Shown piece by piece: positions 58,272 to 64,000 of a stretch of 64,000 nt of DNA. The stretch comes from Cannabis sativa. Lineage: Eukaryota > Streptophyta > Magnoliopsida > Rosales > Cannabaceae. The notes beneath the pieces were generated by a model. It was not told the DNA's origin. It saw only the letters and a list, made by a program, of their open reading frames with translations, and did not search any database. The stretch lies in contig NC_083607.1 in assembly GCF_029168945.1 (NCBI RefSeq), positions 35,511,257-35,575,256 on the forward strand. Direction: 5' to 3'. Numbering within the stretch: the stretch's first letter is position 1; every line of letters begins with the position of its first letter. A program made the position numbers and the translations under genes.

Positions 58272-60171
58272 TGGTTGGGTTTTATGCCCTAAATAAAACT
58301 CATTTCAATATAATCAGATTTACTTATTAATATAGATCAGAAATAACATTTAATGTTGCATGGTTCACATGATTTATTTCATGATTATATGTATATAATG
58401 TATGAATTCATCTGAAACCCTTTTCACATACTTGATCCTGTTTATTGTGTCGTCAATACATTGGAAAGTAAACATGAATATGTGAATAAAGTTTCCTAGA
58501 TTTATCAGACATAGGGTTTTACTGATATGATAATCTACAACAGAGTTTACTTGCATTTGGAGAAGTGCTATGTTCTTTCCAAAGCATTGGTTAAAGTAAA
58601 GCTCAGGTTGGATGCATGGAGTATGCATCAGAAGGGACCGATATTGAACTTTGACTTAGATTTATTAAACTTACCGTAATATCTATTCAAGTCAATATCG
58701 CCTAGTTGATCCTAGATCAAATGATCTTAATCCTGTTATGATTAGGCTCAATCTCGAGAGGCTATTCGTGTTCTTTGATTTGTTAGTTAAGCCTACTTTT
58801 AGGTCAGGGTGATACGTACATTTTGGGAACACGGTAGTGCAATTGAGTGGGAGCGCTAACATAAACATGGAATCTATAGCTTCTATCTGGCGAATAGTAA
58901 GCAAAGGATGATCTCCTTCGAGCTTGACCAAACGAACATAAATGGTGGAGTACTCATTTCACATAAGCTGAAATATCATTTATACGGGGTCAAGTGTTTT
59001 AAGGATAAAATACATTGTAGGGTGTAACGGTAATCTAATCCCTTTACAGTGTAGATCATTCATATAGAGGATCATTGATCACATTAGGATTATAACAATG
59101 GATAACTAATGATGTGTCTATATGGTGGAACATATAGAGCATTCTATATAACTGAGAGTGCAATTCTAAGTTCTATGCGTTGATTCAACGAAGAATTAAT
59201 AAGTTAGTGAATTTTAGTAATAAATTCTTGATCTACTTATTGGAAGCTCGGTTATATAGACCCATGGTCCCCGCACTAGTTGAGATAATATTGCTTGTAA
59301 GACTCATGTAATTGGTTTTGATTAATCAATTATAATTCTCAAATTAGACTATGTCTATTTGTGAATTTTTCACAAAGTAAGGGCGAAATTGTAAAGAAAG
59401 AGTTATTAGGGGCATATTTGTTAATTATGATACTTTGTATGGTTCAATTAATAAATATGATAAATGAAAATATTATTTAATAATTATTTATAGTTATTAA
59501 ATAGTTAGAATTGGCATTTAAATGGTTGAATTTGAAAATTGGCGTTTTTGAGAAAATCAGATGCAGAATTGAGAAAACTACAAAATCCAAGTAAGGCCCA
59601 TTACTGTACATGGGCCGACCACTTGGTTTGAATTTTTAAACTGATATTTTCATTATTTTAATGCCAAATAATTCAAACCTAACCCTAGTGGAATGCTATA
59701 AATAGATAGTGAAGGCTTCAGGAAAATTACACACTTAAATTTTCTATTTTTCCTTCAGAGAAAAACCTGAGCCTTTCTCTCTCCCTATCTTTAGCTGCCA
59801 CTTCCCTCTTCTTTTCTTCTTCCCTCTTGAATTTCGAAATCCTTAGTGTATGAGTAGTGCCCACACACAGCAAGTGATACCTCAATCATAGTGAGGAAGA
59901 TCGTGAAGAAAGACTTTCAGCAAGAAGGAGGTTTCAGCATCAAAGATTCAGAGAAAGAGATCCAGGTTCAGATTTTGATAATGCTCTGCTACAGAAAGGA
60001 ATCAAGGGCTAGATATCTGAACCGAAGGAGTCATATTATTCTGCTGCAACCAATGTAAGGTTTACTAAACTTTATATGTGTTTATTTCATCGTTTTAGAA
60101 AGTTCATATTTAGGGTGTTAATAAACATACTTGTGAGTAGATCTAAGATCCTGGTAAAATAATTTCCAACA
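58272..60171 (+). repeat. 3' LTR of copia C (chimeric, ~1.9 kb)
   Basis: Starts TGGTTGGGTTTTATGCCC with D-like sequence (TTGCATGGTTCACATGATTT), changes at GTATGAATTC/ATCTGAAACC (~58410) to F-like sequence, and ends AATTTCCAACA. Confidence 0.88.
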
Positions 60172-61850
60172 CGTTTACCATTTGAGCTTGAATTATTTGG
60201 GTAATGGTGGAGTTGGGCGGACGTTCCAATGGAAGGAGCTTTTGTCTTGCCAGGCTTTTGGTCGCCTTCTGCTCGCTGAATGGCTTCTTCGAGTTTAATG
60301 AAACCTTCAGCACGGTCGAGGAAATCGCTCATTGAGTCTACCGGGCCGTTCTTCCTTATGTCGTTCCAAAGTTCACCGAGGACTTCAATGCCCCCAGTAT
60401 CACAGAAAACTTTCCATCTTCAATTACCCGTGAAACCTTGGTCGCCTCCATCATGAATCTGCTGATGTATGCTCGGAGAGGCTCGCCTGGTCTTTGCTTG
60501 ACTTCGACCAGGTCTCCTAAATACAACGGAAGTTGGCGAGAGGAGGAGAACTGTGCATGGAATTCCAAGGAGAAGGCTTTCCATGAGTTGAAGTTTCCAG
60601 TGGCGAGCTTGAAATACCATTGCTGGGCGGCTTCCGAGAGGGTAGCAGGAAAAATTCTGCAACATACATCACCTCGAACCCCCTACAGATCCATTTGCAT
60701 CTCGAAATACTTGAGGTGGGAAAGCGGATCTTCTCTTCCAGTATACACTTTCTAGGTTGGCATTTTGAACTTGTGGGGCAACGCCAGGAGATTAATCTCA
60801 GGAGAGAAAGGGGTTCCACGTGCACGGTCCAACTTGAGATCACTGTTTCTCTGCCCGGCCATACCTTGGAACATACTCTTTAGTTCGTCTAGCTGTGCGT
60901 GCACAAGTGGACTAACCTGTTCGGCATTTTGGCCAATTTGAGTCACGTCAGTATCATTCTGAGCGGGAATTTGAGCACGGGTTCTGGGCTGTACGATCGT
61001 CATGCTAGGTTGATCGTCTACTCCTCTCCTTCTATTGAGATCGTTTTTGGGATCATGAGTTGTCGCCAATCTTTCGAATACAGAAAAGCCTGGCTGTCTC
61101 AGTGGTTGATTAACTTAATTGACAGGTGGAACGACATCGTTGGCCTAATTGGAACCAACAAGTACGACTTCTCCTTATGAATTACTAGACAAGGTATGCC
61201 CACCTACTACTTGGCCCACAGGCGGAACCTGTGACCGGAGATTTAGTGGCTAACCATTTATAGTCTGGGAAGTATTCATCGTTGGATCTTCATCTGTTTC
61301 ACCTAGGGGGATGACAGTCGGGGGTTGCTGTCCGACAGTTTGGTAAGCTTTTCGTATCAGCACAGTAGCTTGCCGACTACGATTGTCAATCTCTGCATGA
61401 TGAGCCCTTAATGCTTCCATCTCTCTGTCCCTCCATTCAGCAAACATGCGTCTTTGTTCCTCGAACGCAAGATTTACCGCAGCGCGGAGTTCCTCCTGAT
61501 CATGATGTAAAGTGTTGGTATGACCTTGCCAGAGTCCAAGAGCAGCGCGGAGGTTTTGGATCTCAGTATCATCTCCAATAGTCGTCCGAACGTTGGTGGC
61601 AGCGGAACGGCTGTGTTATGAATGCCTTGGTTGAGTGCTAAACTGGTATTCCCAGTCTCTTGCACACCAGGCGCGATTTCATCCACAAGAGTCGTCACAC
61701 CATGACCCGCGTTCGACGGCTGTTCAGGATTAACAATTGGCGGAACCCTAGTGTTTCCTAGATTCTGAAATTTTGGATCTACCGCCTATGGATTTGCGAG
61801 ATCAACCATACCCTTACGAGTTTGTACCACCATCGTACTTGTGATTAGAT
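60172..61850 (-). pseudogene. gag: Tat element 2 gag (minus strand, broken)
   Basis: Read from high to low: charged N-terminal pieces (61698-61474, 61447-61250), then MATTHDPKNDLNRRRGVDDQ (from 61069) to LALPHKFKMPT, then the gag fold in other frames: WYFKLATGNFNSW, LVEVKQRPGEPLRAYISRF (60500s) and LWNDIRKNGPVDSMSDFLDRAEGFI (to ~60270), KLEEAIQRAEGDQKPGKTK. Several stops and frame changes separate the pieces. It is cut at 60172 by the copia C LTR, before any zinc motif or protease. Structural capsid protein by family. Confidence 0.85.
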
Positions 61851-61899
61851 TTAGAATGAAGAGCGATTCTTGATTCTGCTCTCAATGAAAGCACCAAAA

Positions 61900-62049
61900 T
61901 GTTGACCTCGCTTTGAGCCAACGACAATGAGTCTAATTTGATAAGCGACAAGTAGTTTATAACGATTGAAAGATAATAAAGCAATATAAAGACACAAGAA
62001 TTTTATAGAGGTTCAGCCCCGAACAGTTCGGTAGTAGCCTAATCCTTGC
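61900..62049 (-). repeat. 5' LTR of Tat element 2, 3' part only
   Basis: Plus-strand TGTTGACCTCGCTTTGAGCC matches the 3' LTR at 33883; next to it lies the primer-binding region in reverse (CTCTCAATGAAAGCACCAAA, 61880-61899). It ends after CCTAATCCTTGCT, where an inverted copia LTR begins, so most of this LTR is missing. Confidence 0.8.
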
Positions 62050-62962
62050 TCCACTATAGATTTGGAATTGAATGCAATCTCAGTTATATAGAACTCTCTG
62101 TATGTACCACGATATAGATACGTTATGATTATCCATTGTTACAATCCTAATAGTCAAGGATCCTCTATAGATGATCTACACTGAATAGGGACAAATTTAT
62201 TGTTCTACCCTTAAATGTATTTTATCCTTAAAATACTTAGCTACCTATAAATGATACTTCAGCAAACTAATATAATTACTGAAATGAGGTCTCAATCATT
62301 TATTTCTATTCAGCAAGCTCGAAGGAGATCATTGTTTCACTTCTATGTCTTGATAGAAGCTATAGATTCCATATCTATGATTAGCGGTCCCACTCAATTG
62401 TACATCATGTTCCCAAAATGTACGTATCACCCAGACCAAAAGGTAGGCTTAACTAACAAATCAAAGAACATAAATAACACTCTTGAGATTGAACCTAATC
62501 ATGTTAGGAATGAGATCCATAGACCTAAGATAAACCATTGATATTGACTTAGAAAGATAACGGTAAGTTTATGATATCTTATCAAGATCAATATCGGTCC
62601 CTTCCAATGTATACTCCATACATCCGATACTGGTAAACTTTGCCAATGCCCTAGAAAAGACATAACACTTATCCAAGGTTTAAGTATACCCATCGCTGAT
62701 TATCATGCCTGTCTAAATCCAGTGAACTGACAAATCAGGGAATTAAACTTTTGAACATATAATCATGATTATATTCCACTGCGGTGGCGACATTATAATC
62801 ATGAACAAATACATATGTTCTGGATTTAATAGAATTTATACATTAAACAATCATGAAATAAATCATGTGAACCATGCCACATAAAATGCGATTTCTGATC
62901 TTTATTAATTAGTAAATATGATTATATTAAAATGGGTTTTATTTAGGGCACAAAACCCAATA
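62050..62962 (-). repeat. Inverted copia LTR, 5' half
   Basis: Reverse of a copia LTR from its middle to its start, ending GGGCACAAAACCCAATA at 62962 (TATTGGG for TGTTGGG). Collinear with the reversed segment 17865-18589 and the inverted middle segment 18590-18858. The 3' half is absent. Confidence 0.85.
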
Positions 62963-63624
62963 GTTTCCACACCACTTGGTGGCTTTTATCACTTGATTTT
63001 GACATGTTGCTGATGAAAATATACTTTCGGCAAAAAATCTCATCCCCATTACTTATGGTCGGCCACTACCACAATTTGTGCCACAAAGATGGCAGTGGTC
63101 GGCTATGCTTGTATTTTTGTGAGAAGTGATTTCTTTCACTTGTGTTGCACTCCTTACTATTGAGGGAACACAATTGGACAAGTTCCCTTTGATGCTTTGT
63201 AGGTGGCGACCACTGCCATCTCCTTGTGGTAGTATTCTCCAAAAACTGGAGAACACTTCCATCTCCATATGGCACTGGGCGCATAGGCTCTATTCCATGG
63301 GAGTTTTATGAAACTTTGACTTTATGCACAAGTGTAAGCATTCTCATTCCAAAACGAGTCAAGTTCTTGTTGGTTTCCTTATCGAATTGAGGTCTCTAGG
63401 GTGAAAACGCTCGCGCGGGCCCATGAACCCTAGTTTGGGCATACTTGCGTGTCTGAGTATCGGTACCAAATGGTTGGTTAATATTTTTGAGTCCCCTAGA
63501 GGTGCCATAGGGCCCTCAAGAAGGATTTCTTAACTCATTTAACATTTAAGTCTTGGTCAAAGTTGCAAAGTTGACTTTTTGATATTTCAAAAATTGGGTA
63601 TAATAATACCGTTTACCATGAAAG
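62963..63624. other. Unassigned region, no gene seen
   Basis: Moderate-GC sequence without long open frames or known motifs; short overlapping frames on the minus strand near 63053-63284 show no domain. Probably ordinary intergenic DNA or an unrecognised transposon remnant. Confidence 0.4.
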
Positions 63625-64000
63625 TGTTGGGTTTTATGCCCTAAATAAAACTCATTTCAATATAATCAGATTTACTTATTAATATAGGTCAGAAATAACA
63701 TTTAATGTTGCATGGTTCACATGATTTATTTCATGATTATATGTACATAATGTATAAATTCATCTGAAACCCTTTTCACATACTTGATCCTGTTTATTGT
63801 GCCGTCAACACATTGGAAAGTAAACATGACTATGTGAATAAAATTTCCTAGATTTATCAGACACAGGGTTTTACTGATATGATAATCTACAACAAGAGTT
63901 TACTTGCATTTGGAGAAATGCTATGTTCTTTCCAGAGCATTAGTTAAAGTAAAGCTCAGGTTGGATGCATGGAGTATGCATCGAAAGGGAACGATATTGA
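63625..64000 (+). repeat. Copia LTR start, chimeric type, runs off the window
   Basis: TGTTGGGTTTTATGCCC, then D-like sequence changing to F-like at TATAAATTC/ATCTGAAACC, the same switch as in the copia C 3' LTR. The remainder lies beyond the right edge. Confidence 0.88.

Larger units (their letters stand above)
50356..60171 (+). mobile_element. Copia C, mosaic gag-less copia (5'-truncated)
   Basis: A 5' LTR lacking its first ~130 bp (50356-52118), leader (52119-~55560), decayed pol (to 58271) and a full 3' LTR (58272-60171). LTR body and early leader are F-like; late leader (after ~53950), pol remnant and the first ~130 bp of the LTR are D-like. Right flank is Tat element 2 gag. No target duplication can be checked, as the left end is lost. 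Confidence 0.85.
33883..62049 (-). mobile_element. Tat-type Ty3/gypsy element 2 (minus strand), pol lost, filled by nested copia elements
   Basis: Minus-strand element: 5' LTR end at 61900 (upper part cut at ~62049), gag 61850-60172, then copia elements from 60171 down to 37882, then the antisense gene (plus strand 34818-37881) and 3' LTR 34516-33883. Both LTR ends share TGTTGACCTCGCTTT on the plus strand and GAGGTTCAGCCCCGAACAG. The gag end, protease, RT, RNase H and integrase are nowhere in the window, so nested insertion was accompanied by loss of several kb. The family differs from Tat elements 1 and 3. Confidence 0.82.

Noticed and set aside
60438..60883. Plus-strand open frames in the Tat element 2 gag region
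   Set aside because: They overlap recognisable minus-strand gag motifs and contain none of their own.

Overview
This is plant nuclear DNA, almost certainly from a dicot. It is AT-rich, has one spliced host gene fragment, and is otherwise filled by nested LTR retrotransposons of the Ty1/copia and Ty3/gypsy-Tat types, plus a LINE fragment. The species cannot be fixed from sequence alone. A Rosales genome such as hemp or hop is a guess from general feel, not evidence. Nothing bacterial or viral was seen.

Layout. 1-545: LINE reverse-transcriptase tail, minus strand. 546-4955: decayed copia element A, with a local tandem duplication and an organelle-like insertion. 5431-6564: the last four coding exons of a conserved plant gene; its upstream exons are not visible. 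7003-7665: a ~660-bp block repeated at 19217-19880. Between these copies lies a nest: a copia LTR start (7666), Tat element 1 (7822-17864), and a copia segment D (9532-16875) inside the Tat gag. After it comes a scrambled copia LTR (17865-19216). 20329-32690: Tat element 3, the most complete element (12.4 kb), with 781-bp LTRs that differ at two positions. 33883-62049: Tat element 2 on the minus strand. Its gag and extra ORF survive, but where pol should be there is a stack of copia elements: an inverted copia E, the complete copia F (39681-49781, 5-bp target duplication TTATT), and mosaic copia C (50356-60171). 62050-64000: an inverted copia LTR, an unassigned stretch, and the start of another copia LTR that runs off the window.

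Two systems deserve attention. First, the copia family (D, F, C) has ~1.8-1.9 kb LTRs and a 2.7-3.6 kb AT-rich leader in place of gag. The leader carries paired hairpins about 360-460 nt after the primer-binding site, and the arms differ between copies while pairing is largely kept. F retains one pol frame broken by only two stops; C and D share an already decayed pol, so they must have been copied in trans. Second, both Tat elements carry a multi-exon gene antisense to gag-pol, with its own TATA box, a 5'UTR intron ending next to the ATG region, and GT-AG introns that keep frame. It looks like an independent transcription unit inside the transposon.

Most pol genes here are broken. In Tat element 3 the breaks are mainly single-base losses, several at G/C runs, although its LTRs are nearly identical. 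That points either to sequence errors or to mobilisation in trans.
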